Shown here: positions 32,026 through 40,210 of the stretch, one piece after another
Position numbering within the stretch: position 1 is the first letter of the stretch
Layout: every line of letters starts with the position of its first letter
Source of the DNA: a virus
DNA length: 43,140 bases
Virus record (IMG/VR): IMGVR_UViG_3300046512_000017
Location: 1-43,140 of that record
Strand: one strand, 5' to 3'
The notes under the pieces: generated by a model
Databases searched by the model: none
The model's input: only the letters and a program-made list of their open reading frames with translations
What the model was told of the DNA's origin: nothing
Translations under genes and position numbers: made by a program

Positions 32026-32709
32026 ATGACCATGAAATACACCCCAGCAATCTATGGTGCAGCCCCGGTGGACTTGGGCGAGTTCAAGCTCGACACCAGC
32101 GAGATGATGTTCTGGCTGTACCTTCCGATCAAGATGCCTGGACGGGTGGGTACGAAGCTCCCGCCTCAACTGGAAAAATACGACGATCTGGTCGAAGCGG
32201 TGGCGGACGATGTTTGGGACAACATCAGCGCCCACCGCTGGCTGCACAGCTACGTCTACCTCTCGGTCAAGATCACCCACGTCACCCCAGACGCCCCCGG
32301 TAATCGTCCAGGCTGGCACAGCGACGGCTTCCTGACGGACGACCTGAACTACATCTGGGCCGACCGGAACCCGACCGAGTTCTATATCAACGACACCCTC
32401 TTCGACGTTGATGAAGATCACACAGGTTCACTTAAGGTCTTCAATGCCATGGCTAATCAAGCCTATCCGTTCCCCGGTGAACGCTGGGAACACGCCAAGG
32501 TCAACCACCTCTACCGGCTCGACCAGACCATGATCCATCGTGTCTCCCCGAACGTCGAGAGTGGCAAGCGGGCCTTCATCAAGGTCTCGGTCTCCGACAA
32601 GCCGTACGTCCAGTTGGGCAACTCGATCAACCACGGTCTACCTAAGCATCCAAAGCCCACGCTGGAGCGACAGGCTGAACGCAACTGCCCACAAGGAATT
32701 GCAGCATGA
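32026..32709 (+). CDS. Probable 2-oxoglutarate/Fe(II)-type oxygenase
   Basis: A 227-residue protein with a beta-jellyroll look. It has an HxD iron motif in GWHSDGF (His98, Asp100), a distal His171 in TMIHRVSPN, and Arg182 in GKRAFIKVSVS eleven residues later, the right spacing for 2-oxoglutarate binding. Around it are YLSVKITHV and NPTEFYIND strands. Substrate unknown: nucleotide or DNA base modification is possible given the neighbours, but nothing shows it. AGGAGA lies eight bases before ATG 32026. The assignment rests on motifs; a cupin without activity is the alternative. Confidence 0.6.
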   Translation: MTMKYTPAIYGAAPVDLGEFKLDTSEMMFWLYLPIKMPGRVGTKLPPQLEKYDDLVEAVADDVWDNISAHRWLHSYVYLSVKITHVTPDAPGNRPGWHSDGFLTDDLNYIWADRNPTEFYINDTLFDVDEDHTGSLKVFNAMANQAYPFPGERWEHAKVNHLYRLDQTMIHRVSPNVESGKRAFIKVSVSDKPYVQLGNSINHGLPKHPKPTLERQAERNCPQGIAA

Positions 32710-32996
32710 TTAGTTTCAAGAAGGGCGACCTCGTGCGCCGCAGAGACGGCAAGACGCTCGTAGGTTCCGTAGATCGTACGGCCTACATCTATTCCATTAG
32801 AGGCAACACCGCAGTACTGGCGGGGTGCCCCGGCGAGTACTTCTTACACTCCTTGGCGCTAGTCGAGGCGGCACCTAAACCAACGCCCATCCCCATGGTC
32901 AAGGTCCTGACGCTTGACGTGCCAAGGGGTGCCACGCTGGTCACCGTCACGGTCTCCGACAGCGGCGCAAGTTGGGTGTGGGAGTGCGTCGAATGA
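32706..32996 (+). CDS. Hypothetical protein with beta-barrel start
   Basis: A 96-residue protein in an ATGA overlap with the oxygenase-like gene. ISFKKGDLVRRRDGKTLVGSVDRTAYIYSIRGNTAVLAG is an SH3-like barrel; the C-terminal half (VKVLTLDVPRGATLVTVTVSDSGASWVWECV) is beta-rich. No known family. Confidence 0.7.
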   Translation: MISFKKGDLVRRRDGKTLVGSVDRTAYIYSIRGNTAVLAGCPGEYFLHSLALVEAAPKPTPIPMVKVLTLDVPRGATLVTVTVSDSGASWVWECVE

Positions 32997-33289
32997 AGAA
33001 AGATCTTGGACGCTTCAGGATCGTCGCCAAGAGCCCCACAAGCTGGATCGTGGAGGAGTTTGGTATCACCCCCTACCACAAAGGTAAGGCAGGCGAGTGG
33101 GGCGCTGCCAGCGACCTCTTCGAAAACTTCGGAGGGATGGTGCGCCTTACGCAGGTGCATCGCCCAACGAGGCAGGCCTGCATGGACTGGATCGACAATG
33201 AACGCGCTCTCCGGCTGGCGAAGATGGAGAGGGATAAGCTGGAGAACGCCTTTCTCGCCGCCAATCCACCAATGGAGTACCCTATTTGA
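32993..33289 (+). CDS. Hypothetical protein directly before the RNA polymerase gene
   Basis: A 98-residue protein in an ATGA overlap at 32993. RFRIVAKSPTSWIVEEFG is beta-rich; the C-terminal third (PTRQACMDWIDNERALRLAKMERDKLENAFLAA) is a long helix. Its stop overlaps the polymerase TTG start (TTGA), so polymerase translation is probably coupled to this gene. T7 has the kinase gp0.7 upstream of its polymerase; this protein is not a kinase. Confidence 0.7.
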   Translation: MKKDLGRFRIVAKSPTSWIVEEFGITPYHKGKAGEWGAASDLFENFGGMVRLTQVHRPTRQACMDWIDNERALRLAKMERDKLENAFLAANPPMEYPI

Positions 33290-35751
33290 CACCATACGAA
33301 CGACAGATCCAACTTGAGATCACCATGGCTGGCCTCGGTACCGAAAGGTTCCGCGTCCGCTACGAGAAGAACGTGACGCAGGATCGAGGCTCCGAGACTG
33401 ACGGTGGCAGCGTCCTCGTGAAGCGGGCCATCCGCCCACTAGCGGGGGCCATCGAGACCTTCGTCGACGATGTCTACTCAGGCAGGCCGGGGCCGAAGGC
33501 GGTCGCCGCTAAGCTGATCAAGGGCATGAACTACAATGCCGTGGCCCTGATCGTCACCCGCATCATCCTCAATCGCCTGCTGTCTAAGAAGGCTGTAGGC
33601 TACACCACCCTGGCTCGCCTCGTGGCTGCTGGGCTGGAGGACGAGGCACGTTTCAGCAAGTTCGAAACGGAGCACAAGGATCGGTTCAAGCTGGTCGAGG
33701 ACCGGCTGAAGGCAGATGGGGCTACCGACGCCCACAAGCGTACCGTGCTGGCCTATGCCATGGGCAAGTACGATGTCTCATGGGACCGCTGGACCGGCAC
33801 AGACCGACTTCACCTTGGCTTCAAGATGATCGAGCTGTTCTGCGACACGACCATCCTCGCTGAGATCCTCACGGGTGCCGACAGCGCCGACAAGGATGTC
33901 AGGGTTGACCAGTACGTGGTGCAGATCACCGAGAAGGCGGCGAAGTGGGTCGAGGCTTCGGCCTTGAAGGGTGAGGAACTGGCTCAGTTCTTCATGCCCA
34001 CCGTCATCCACCCTAAGCCGTGGGCGGACCTCTCCGGTGGTGGTTACTTCTCCAACGCCATCCGGCCCCTGCCTCTGGTCAAGCGGACACGCTCGGAGCA
34101 CCGGAAGCTACTGGAGAAGGCAGACCTGACCAAGGTCTACGCTGGCCTCAACGCCATCCAGAACACGGCTTGGCAGATCAACCCCAACATCCTCTCAGTC
34201 ATGCGGCAGTTGCTGTCGGTGGGCTCAGCAGAGGTTGGACTGGTCAGCCTGGACGACATCGCGATGCCTGACAAACCAAGCGACATCGACATCAACCCAG
34301 ATGCCGCTAGGGCGTGGCGCTGGGCCGCGAGGGACGTCCACAACGACAACTACGCCTTGAAGCTGGCTCGTAAGGGGCAGGCGGATCTCATGGACGTGGT
34401 TGGCCGGTTCGAACATGAGCCTGCCATCTACTTCCCGCACAACCTCGACTTCAGGGGACGTGCGTATCCCATCCCTGCACTGCTGCATCCGCAGGGGACC
34501 GACGTGGTCAAGGGGTTGCTTCGGTTCGCGGAAGGTCTGCCTTTAGGTGACGATGGTGAACGCTGGCTGGCCATCCATGGGGCGAACTGCTTCGGGGTGG
34601 ACAAGGTCAGCTTCGATGATCGGGTGGAGTGGGTCCTGAACAACGAGGTCCTGATCCGTGCGGTGGCCAATGATCCTCTCGGGTTCAAATGGTGGATGAA
34701 GGCCGACAGTCCTTGGTGCTTCCTCGCGTTCTGCCTTGAGTGGGCGCAGCGGGAGAACCCAGACTTCGTGTCGCACATCCCCGTGGCTCTCGATGGGTCC
34801 TGCAATGGCCTACAGCACTTCTCGGCTATGCTTAGGGACGCGGTAGGTGGCGTGGCCGTCAACCTTACAGACAGCGAGAAGCCACAGGACATCTACCAGC
34901 GTGTTGCGGACGTTGCCATGGCGAAGCTGCGCCTAATCGCCTCCACTGTTGCAGAGGTTGACCCAACGCAGCAGGATGGCAAGCCGACGCCGTTCGACAG
35001 GCAGCGGTGGGCAGAAGGCTGGGTCTACTTCGGGCTCAACCGGAAGATCACCAAGCGTCCTGTCATGGTCCTGCCTTATGGTGGAACGCCACGGTCTTGC
35101 CTCAAGTACGTCCAAGAGGCCGTGGCTGAGCGGATCAAGGACGGCCAGGAGCATAACTTCGGTGACGAGCTGGGGAAGGCCACAGGCTTCCTGAGTGGCA
35201 TCATCTGGGAAAGCATCGGGGATGTCGTCGTTGCTGCCCGTGATGCCATGGGCTGGCTACAAAGTGTCGCCCGTGAACTCTCCAAGGAGAACAGGCCGCT
35301 TGCCTGGGAGACGCCCTCAGGGTTCGTCGCATATCAGGACATCAGGGAGATCACCAGCCGCAGGATCAAGACGAAGCTCCACGGGCTTCTGATCAAGCCG
35401 AGGCTTCCTGACGAGACCGACACGATCAACTCGTCCAAGCAGGCGACGTCGGTCAGCCCTAACTTCGTCCACAGTCTTGATGCTGCGGCCCTGTTCCGCA
35501 CCGTCATCGCGCTGGCCAACCGGGGTGTCACCTCGTTTGCCATGATCCACGACAGCTATGGCACCCATGCCTGCAATGCGACCAAGCTGTCCAACCTGCT
35601 CCGCTTCGAGTTTGTCGAGATGTACCGGGGGGACGTCCTGTCCGACTTCCTCAACATGCTCGACACGTCTGGAGCTGAAATCAAACCGAGGCCACCCATG
35701 GGAACCCTCGATATCAAGGAGGTACTAAGAGCCCAATATTTCTTCGCCTAA
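33286..35751 (+). CDS. Single-subunit DNA-directed RNA polymerase, T7 gp1-like
   Basis: An 821-residue T7-type polymerase (T7: 883) that transcribes the middle and late genes. Palm motif A is DGSCNGLQHFSA (Asp503); fingers motif B is RKITKRPVMVLPYGG (Arg586, Lys590, Tyr598); motif C is MIHDSYGTHA (Asp756); the protein ends in YFFA, like the FAFA foot of T7. The promoter-reading loop lies between DIREITSRRIKTKLHG and SSKQATSVSPNFVHS and differs from T7, fitting the C-rich candidate promoters. It starts with TTG in a TTGA overlap. Confidence 0.98.
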   Translation: MTPYERQIQLEITMAGLGTERFRVRYEKNVTQDRGSETDGGSVLVKRAIRPLAGAIETFVDDVYSGRPGPKAVAAKLIKGMNYNAVALIVTRIILNRLLSKKAVGYTTLARLVAAGLEDEARFSKFETEHKDRFKLVEDRLKADGATDAHKRTVLAYAMGKYDVSWDRWTGTDRLHLGFKMIELFCDTTILAEILTGADSADKDVRVDQYVVQITEKAAKWVEASALKGEELAQFFMPTVIHPKPWADLSGGGYFSNAIRPLPLVKRTRSEHRKLLEKADLTKVYAGLNAIQNTAWQINPNILSVMRQLLSVGSAEVGLVSLDDIAMPDKPSDIDINPDAARAWRWAARDVHNDNYALKLARKGQADLMDVVGRFEHEPAIYFPHNLDFRGRAYPIPALLHPQGTDVVKGLLRFAEGLPLGDDGERWLAIHGANCFGVDKVSFDDRVEWVLNNEVLIRAVANDPLGFKWWMKADSPWCFLAFCLEWAQRENPDFVSHIPVALDGSCNGLQHFSAMLRDAVGGVAVNLTDSEKPQDIYQRVADVAMAKLRLIASTVAEVDPTQQDGKPTPFDRQRWAEGWVYFGLNRKITKRPVMVLPYGGTPRSCLKYVQEAVAERIKDGQEHNFGDELGKATGFLSGIIWESIGDVVVAARDAMGWLQSVARELSKENRPLAWETPSGFVAYQDIREITSRRIKTKLHGLLIKPRLPDETDTINSSKQATSVSPNFVHSLDAAALFRTVIALANRGVTSFAMIHDSYGTHACNATKLSNLLRFEFVEMYRGDVLSDFLNMLDTSGAEIKPRPPMGTLDIKEVLRAQYFFA

Positions 35752-35782
35752 ACGTCTGCACTGTTGCAACAATAGCAACTGT

Positions 35783-35805
35783 GGATGAATAGGTTCCCCC
35801 CTAGC
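35783..35805 (+). promoter_or_regulatory. Putative phage RNA polymerase promoter, copy C
   Basis: GGATGAATAGGTTCCCCCCTAGC: the 15-mer 35791-35805 is identical to copy A, and TGAATAGGT is shared with copy B. It stands 31 bases before the first gene downstream of the RNA polymerase, as T7 phi1.1A/B do. A GTTGC-AACAATA-GCAAC hairpin lies just upstream (about 35763-35779). Confidence 0.65.
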
Positions 35806-35835
35806 TCATTTCGATTTCCAACCAAGGATCATACA

Positions 35836-36036
35836 ATGACACATAAGGTTACACTAAGGTTTGGTGCGGCTCACAATAGTCTCACCGTGGGCGATATCAG
35901 CCTCGATCTAAACCAGCTCAATAAAGATCAGCGATACGAAGCTCGCAAAGCTTTGATCGAGGGCCTCAAGTCTGAGCGATACTTCAGCCGAGACGCCATG
36001 ATCCGCAACAAGGCTTTCCGCAAGGTGGCCGCATGA
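35836..36036 (+). CDS. Small basic protein, first gene behind promoter C
   Basis: A 66-residue protein, MTHKVTLRFGAAHNSLTVGDISLDLNQLNKDQRYEARKALIEGLKSERYFSRDAMIRNKAFRKVAA, here named in pieces: a beta hairpin (KVTLRF, LTVGDISLDL) then a basic helical end. AAGGA lies before ATG 35836. It is in the place of T7 1.1, a small early/middle gene, without visible similarity. Its stop overlaps a membrane peptide start. Confidence 0.7.
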   Translation: MTHKVTLRFGAAHNSLTVGDISLDLNQLNKDQRYEARKALIEGLKSERYFSRDAMIRNKAFRKVAA

Positions 36037-36128
36037 TGCTTGTACTGGCGCACTCAATCCTCGCCGTCTGGATATGCTGGACATCATACATCATCGTAAG
36101 GGAGGCGGCTCGCCCATGGCACGGCTAA
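36033..36128 (+). CDS. Single-helix membrane peptide
   Basis: A 31-residue frame in an ATGA overlap: MMLVLAHSILAVWICWTSYIIV followed by REAARPWHG. It is one membrane helix with a charged tail. It overlaps the next gene by 13 bases and contains that gene's ribosome site (AGGGAGG). Probably real because of the overlap, but too short to be sure. Confidence 0.5.
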   Translation: MMLVLAHSILAVWICWTSYIIVREAARPWHG

Positions 36129-36388
36129 GATTGAACCGAGACAAGATCAACATGGCCCGTCCTCGCGAAGTGGCGGCGGCAGTCATGATGACGCTCAACG
36201 GCCTTCAGGATTACACCCCTGAAATTCAGGTCATGGGCGCAGCGGCAGTGTTTCTCGAACTCGCAGAAGCTCTCGACATTCCTCCTCAGGAAGTCTTCGC
36301 CGCTACCAAGAACCTCATCAACGGGCAGGACGGCAAACGTGCCGAGTTCACCGCCATCCAGGACTACATCCAAGGAGAATTGATTTGA
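36116..36388 (+). CDS. Helical hypothetical protein
   Basis: A 90-residue, all-helical protein (ARPREVAAAVMMTLNGLQDYTPEIQVMGAAAVFLELAEALDIPPQEVFAATKNLINGQDG). AGGGAGG lies about ten bases before ATG 36116. Several T7-like and other phages carry similar small helical proteins in the replication region; the function is unknown. Its stop overlaps the next TTG (TTGA). Confidence 0.75.
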   Translation: MARLRLNRDKINMARPREVAAAVMMTLNGLQDYTPEIQVMGAAAVFLELAEALDIPPQEVFAATKNLINGQDGKRAEFTAIQDYIQGELI

Positions 36389-36966
36389 CGAAGACACCGA
36401 AGTTCAAGACCGGCGACGTGGTGAAGTGCATCGACGTGGGCACCGGCTACTACGTTGGTAAGCTGACGAAGGGGAAAGAATACAATGTTGTCCGTGGCTA
36501 CCTTGATGGAGAATTCCAAGACATGGTCGATGTCATGGGTGACCATGGCTACCTGACTTCACCCTTCTCCAGTCGGTTCAAGAAGGTCGAGGCGCGGCAG
36601 ATACCCGTCATCAAAAGGGGTACATGGCTGGTCGATAAGCAGCGTCAGGAACGTAAGGAAGCCGAAGCGGCCCGTAAGGCTAAGGGTAAGGCACGTGCTG
36701 AAGCCATGCAGAAGGCCCTCTTCAATGTCGACTTCGGCCCTCTTGAGCAGCAAGTGCTGGACTACTTCCGCTACATCCCGAACTGGATGAGCGCTCCCTA
36801 CGGTGGTCAGCCTAAGAAGCCGCTCCTGTTCACCTCTCTCACCGAGGAAGACGTTCACACAGCTCTGGCCAACTACATCCGACCGAAGCTCGGCCTTAAC
36901 CTGAGGGTCATGGATCTAGACAAGACCACTGAAGGCTACAAGCTCACGGTGGTTGGCAACGCATGA
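36385..36966 (+). CDS. SH3-like N-terminal protein of the middle region
   Basis: A 193-residue protein starting with TTG (AAGGAG eight bases upstream). Residues 1-70 are an SH3-like module (FKTGDVVKCIDVGTGYYVGKLTKGKEYNVVRGYLDGEFQDMVDVMGDHGYLTSPFSSRFKKV), similar in layout to the start of the gene at 31523. Residues 80-115 are a Lys/Ala/Glu coiled coil. The C-terminal third (NVDFGPLEQQVLDYFRYIPNW...) is not recognised. It may be a phage adaptor protein. Confidence 0.72.
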   Translation: MTKTPKFKTGDVVKCIDVGTGYYVGKLTKGKEYNVVRGYLDGEFQDMVDVMGDHGYLTSPFSSRFKKVEARQIPVIKRGTWLVDKQRQERKEAEAARKAKGKARAEAMQKALFNVDFGPLEQQVLDYFRYIPNWMSAPYGGQPKKPLLFTSLTEEDVHTALANYIRPKLGLNLRVMDLDKTTEGYKLTVVGNA

Positions 36967-37097
36967 CCATCACGACACCTCTCGCAACAGCAATCATCCT
37001 CTGGAAACGAGGCCTGCCTCTCCCGGTGGACCTATTCGTCCAGCTTCACAATGAAGGCCACGACGTGCCCCGTCTTGAAGCGAAGTATCGCGCCTAA
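36963..37097 (+). CDS. Small hypothetical protein
   Basis: A 44-residue frame in an ATGA overlap: TITTPLATAIILWKRGLPLPVDLFVQLHNEGHDVPRLEAKYRA. It reads like a small helical domain (LPVDLFVQLHNEGHDVPRLEA). Very short proteins of this kind are common in phage middle regions. It is followed by a 39-base gap with an ATTGCAGCAAT inverted repeat before SSB. Confidence 0.6.
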   Translation: MTITTPLATAIILWKRGLPLPVDLFVQLHNEGHDVPRLEAKYRA

Positions 37098-37136
37098 TCC
37101 TCTCCACTATTGCAGCAATCACACAAAGGAATACGA

Positions 37137-37856
37137 ATGTCCAACGACACGCAGAAGCGCATTGAAGCCGTCAAGATCACCACTCCTCGGGCACCGGCTG
37201 TGTTCCCGAAGCTCGACTTCGCAAACCCTGACTACGGTTCCGACCAGTACCCGATTGAGGGTGGCGCGTTCTCCATTCAGGTCCGTCTGGTCAAGAGTGA
37301 CCCTCAGGTTCAGGCACTGCTCGCCAAGCTTGAGAAGGTGATGGCGGTCTCCGAGGCCGAAGCCATCGAGAAGTTCAAGGCGATCCCGATTGCCAGCCGC
37401 AAGAAGATGAAGCTGGAAGAGCCGAAGCGCACGGAGTTCTACTCAGACGTCTACGACGAGGAAGAGAACGAGACCGGCGAGATCATCCTTAAGTTCAAGA
37501 TGAAGCACTCCGGTACCACGAAGAAGGGCAAGGACTGGAAGCGTTACCCGACGCTGATCGACGCCAAGCTACAGGCCCTCAAGAAGGGCACGGCTATCTG
37601 GGGTGGCTCTGTGGTCCGTGTGTCCGGTGGCGCTATCCCATACTGGGTTGCCGGTCAGGCCAGCTACGGTGTCTCTCTCCAGCTTGAAGGTGTCCAGGTC
37701 ATCGAACTGGTGTCCGCTGGTGGCCGCTCGGCCAAGGACATGGGCTTCGACGAAGAGGAAGGCTACGAGAGCAACGACGGCTTCTCCGAAGAAGAGACCT
37801 CGGAAGACGAGGGTGGCACCGGCGAGAAGGCTCCTGCTGGCTCGGACGACTTCTAA
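37137..37856 (+). CDS. Single-stranded DNA-binding protein, T7 gp2.5-like
   Basis: A 239-residue protein (T7 gp2.5 is 232). Typical features are the OB-fold start (ITTPRAPAVFPKLDFANPDYG), DPQVQALLAKLEKV, KFKMKHSGTTKKGKDWKRYPTLIDA and IWGGSVVRVSGGAIPYWVAGQASYGVSLQLEGVQVIEL. The C-terminus is a long acidic tail ending DDF, which in T7 docks the polymerase and helicase. AAAGGA lies before the ATG. It leads the replication gene cluster. Confidence 0.95.
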   Translation: MSNDTQKRIEAVKITTPRAPAVFPKLDFANPDYGSDQYPIEGGAFSIQVRLVKSDPQVQALLAKLEKVMAVSEAEAIEKFKAIPIASRKKMKLEEPKRTEFYSDVYDEEENETGEIILKFKMKHSGTTKKGKDWKRYPTLIDAKLQALKKGTAIWGGSVVRVSGGAIPYWVAGQASYGVSLQLEGVQVIELVSAGGRSAKDMGFDEEEGYESNDGFSEEETSEDEGGTGEKAPAGSDDF

Positions 37857-37859
37857 GCC

Positions 37860-38282
37860 GTGGCACGTAAGATATCTCTGGCACAGGCCGCGAAGCTTAA
37901 GGGCTTCCGGTCTGGTCTGGAAGACGTAGTGGCCTCTTCGCTCACCGCCGGTGGCCACGCATACGAATACGAGAAGCTGAAGATCGAGTACGTCAAGCCT
38001 GCTCGCAAGGCCAAGTACACCCCCGACTTCCACCTCCTCTCGAACGGCATCATCGTTGAAACGAAGGGCCGTTTCCTGACCGAAGACCGGCAGAAGCATC
38101 TGCTGATCAAGAGCCAACATCCGGCATACGACATTCGGTTCGTGTTCTCCAACTCTCGGACGCGCATCTCCAAGACGTCCAAGACGACCTACGGCATGTG
38201 GTGCGAGACCCACGGCTTCCAATACTCCGACAAGTCCATCCCAACATCATGGCTCCACGAGCCCCCGAAAGGTATCCAATGA
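37860..38282 (+). CDS. Endonuclease I (Holliday-junction resolvase), T7 gp3-like
   Basis: A 140-residue protein, nearly the 149 of T7 gp3. Catalytic residues are in place: Glu21 (RSGLED), Asp56 (KYTPDFHL), Glu67 and Lys69 (VETKGRF), corresponding to T7 Glu20, Asp55, Glu65 and Lys67. It degrades host DNA and resolves branched replication DNA. It starts with GTG three bases after SSB and overlaps the next ATG (ATGA). Confidence 0.95.
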   Translation: MARKISLAQAAKLKGFRSGLEDVVASSLTAGGHAYEYEKLKIEYVKPARKAKYTPDFHLLSNGIIVETKGRFLTEDRQKHLLIKSQHPAYDIRFVFSNSRTRISKTSKTTYGMWCETHGFQYSDKSIPTSWLHEPPKGIQ

Positions 38283-38506
38283 TCAAGTCCATCATCGCTA
38301 ACTTCCGCCGCCCGACCACCGAAGCTGCCATCGGCTCGCTCCAGAAGACCCTCGATCAGCTTGACGCCGTTGTGGTGGCTGAGGGGAATGAGAGCCAGCG
38401 CCTCTATGATGTGATCGCGGTTGCCCAGCGCGAACGTGAAGACGCCCAGGCCCGTAAGGCTCGCGCCAAGAACATCGCGGACCGCCTCGCAGCTCTGCTC
38501 TCGTAA
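38279..38506 (+). CDS. Small coiled-coil protein between endonuclease I and primase
   Basis: A 75-residue protein, mainly one long helix or coiled coil (AAIGSLQKTLDQLDAVVVAEGNESQRLYDVIAVAQREREDAQARKARAKNIADRLAALL). T7 has its lysozyme/amidase gp3.5 in this slot; this protein has no amidase features and is far too short. A structural helper role is possible. Its start overlaps the endonuclease stop. Confidence 0.75.
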   Translation: MIKSIIANFRRPTTEAAIGSLQKTLDQLDAVVVAEGNESQRLYDVIAVAQREREDAQARKARAKNIADRLAALLS

Positions 38507-38509
38507 GCC

Positions 38510-40210
38510 TTGCAAGAAAGCGAGTTCGTCGGAAAGGAGCCGTGCCCAAAGTGCGGTTCCAAAGACAACCTTGGCAGATACTCAGATGGTCACGCCTACT
38601 GCTACGGCTGTGGCTATCGAGAACGTGGAGATGGAACCATACAAGAGACAGACGAGGCAGCTCCACCAACGAGCAAGGCCAAGAACCTCCTACCAATAGG
38701 CGAACCCTCCGACTGGAGCAGCCGCAAGATCGACCTTGAGAGTGCCACCAAGTGGGGCTTCACTCGATCTGAGATGGGCGGTGAGGCCGTACGCATCTTC
38801 AACTACCGCGACGTCAACCAGCGCATCGTTGCGCAGAAGGTCAGGTTCGCCAATAAGGACTTCAAGTTCCTTGGCGACACCAAGAACGCTGGCCTCTATG
38901 GCATGCACCTCTGGCGTGACGGCGGCAAGAAGCTGATCATCACCGAGGGTGAGGTCGATGCGATCTCGATCAGCAAGGCGCAGAACCACAAGTGGCCTGT
39001 CGTCTCGGTACCGAACGGCGCTCAGGGTGCCCATGCGGCACTGAAGAAGAACCTTGAGTGGCTCCAGAAGTTCGAGGAGGTCATCCTCTGCTTCGACATG
39101 GATGAACCCGGTAGAGCTGCGGTTGACGACTGCGTCAAGCTGTTCGAACCCGGCAAGTGCAAGACGGCGATCCTTACCCGCAAGGACGCCAATGAGATGC
39201 TCATGCACGGTGAAGTCCAGAAGCTGATCGACTGCCTATGGGGTGCCAAGGTCCTACGACCAGACGGCATCGTGGACGGTAGCGATCTCTGGGACATCAT
39301 GGAAGAGGACGACACGGAGGACCAAGCCAACCTCCCGTGGACCAAGATCAACGAGATGACCATGGGCTTCCGCACCGGGGAACTGGTGACGCTCACTGCC
39401 GGTTCCGGTATGGGCAAGTCAGCCCTTATCCGAGAGACCGTGGACTTCCTGCTTAGGACCACCACGGACAACCTCGGTATCCTCATGTTGGAGGAGCCGA
39501 TCAAGCGGACAGCACGGGGTCTCGTCGGGATACGTTTGTCCAAACCCATCCACCTTGACAAAGATCTCGCTACCGCAGAGGAACGGAGAGCAGCCTATGA
39601 AGCGACAGTCGGCTCGGGTCGTGTATTTCTGTACGATCATTTCGGCTCAACATCCTCTGACAACCTACTGGCAAAGATCAGGTATCTGGCCAAAGGGTGC
39701 GGTTGTAAGCGCATCTTCCTCGACCATCTCAGCATCGTTGTCAGTGGTCAGGAAGACGGCGACGAACGTCGAAACATCGACTTCATCATGACGGCACTGG
39801 CCACCCTGGCCCTCGAATGTGACATCACGATCTTCCTCGTGACGCACCTTAAGAGACCATCGGGTGACAAGGGTCATGAGCAGGGGGCTGAAGTCTCCCT
39901 CGCGCAGCTTCGCGGTTCACACTCCATCGCCCAGCTATCCCACACTGTCATTGGCATCGAGCGCAATCAGCAGTCCGAGGACGAGGTCACCGTTGGTGGT
40001 CTTACGCTTCTGGTCAAGGAGATCACGACCCTCCGTGTCCTGAAGTGCCGATGGACTGGCGAGACTGGGCTGGCCGGTTGGCTGTCCTACGACCGCAAGA
40101 CTGGTCGACTGAGCGAGATCCATTCCGACCCATTCGCTGAGAAAGGCGAGAAGAGCAACCGAGGAGCTGTGTCCAGCTTCGAAGACGAGAGCGGGGACGT
40201 ACCCTTCTGA
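38510..40210 (+). CDS. Primase-helicase, T7 gp4-like
   Basis: A 566-residue bifunctional protein, the same length as T7 gp4A. The zinc-binding domain has four cysteines (PCPKCGS, CYGCG, about residues 12-36). The TOPRIM primase core has ITEGEVDAIS (about 145) and CFDMDEPG. The ring helicase has Walker A GSGMGKSALI (about 297-306), Walker B RIFLDHLSIVV, and HLKRPSGDKGHEQG. The C-terminus is acidic. It starts with TTG at 38510, needed to keep the zinc finger; the upstream ribosome site is weak, suggesting coupling. Confidence 0.96.
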   Translation: MQESEFVGKEPCPKCGSKDNLGRYSDGHAYCYGCGYRERGDGTIQETDEAAPPTSKAKNLLPIGEPSDWSSRKIDLESATKWGFTRSEMGGEAVRIFNYRDVNQRIVAQKVRFANKDFKFLGDTKNAGLYGMHLWRDGGKKLIITEGEVDAISISKAQNHKWPVVSVPNGAQGAHAALKKNLEWLQKFEEVILCFDMDEPGRAAVDDCVKLFEPGKCKTAILTRKDANEMLMHGEVQKLIDCLWGAKVLRPDGIVDGSDLWDIMEEDDTEDQANLPWTKINEMTMGFRTGELVTLTAGSGMGKSALIRETVDFLLRTTTDNLGILMLEEPIKRTARGLVGIRLSKPIHLDKDLATAEERRAAYEATVGSGRVFLYDHFGSTSSDNLLAKIRYLAKGCGCKRIFLDHLSIVVSGQEDGDERRNIDFIMTALATLALECDITIFLVTHLKRPSGDKGHEQGAEVSLAQLRGSHSIAQLSHTVIGIERNQQSEDEVTVGGLTLLVKEITTLRVLKCRWTGETGLAGWLSYDRKTGRLSEIHSDPFAEKGEKSNRGAVSSFEDESGDVPF

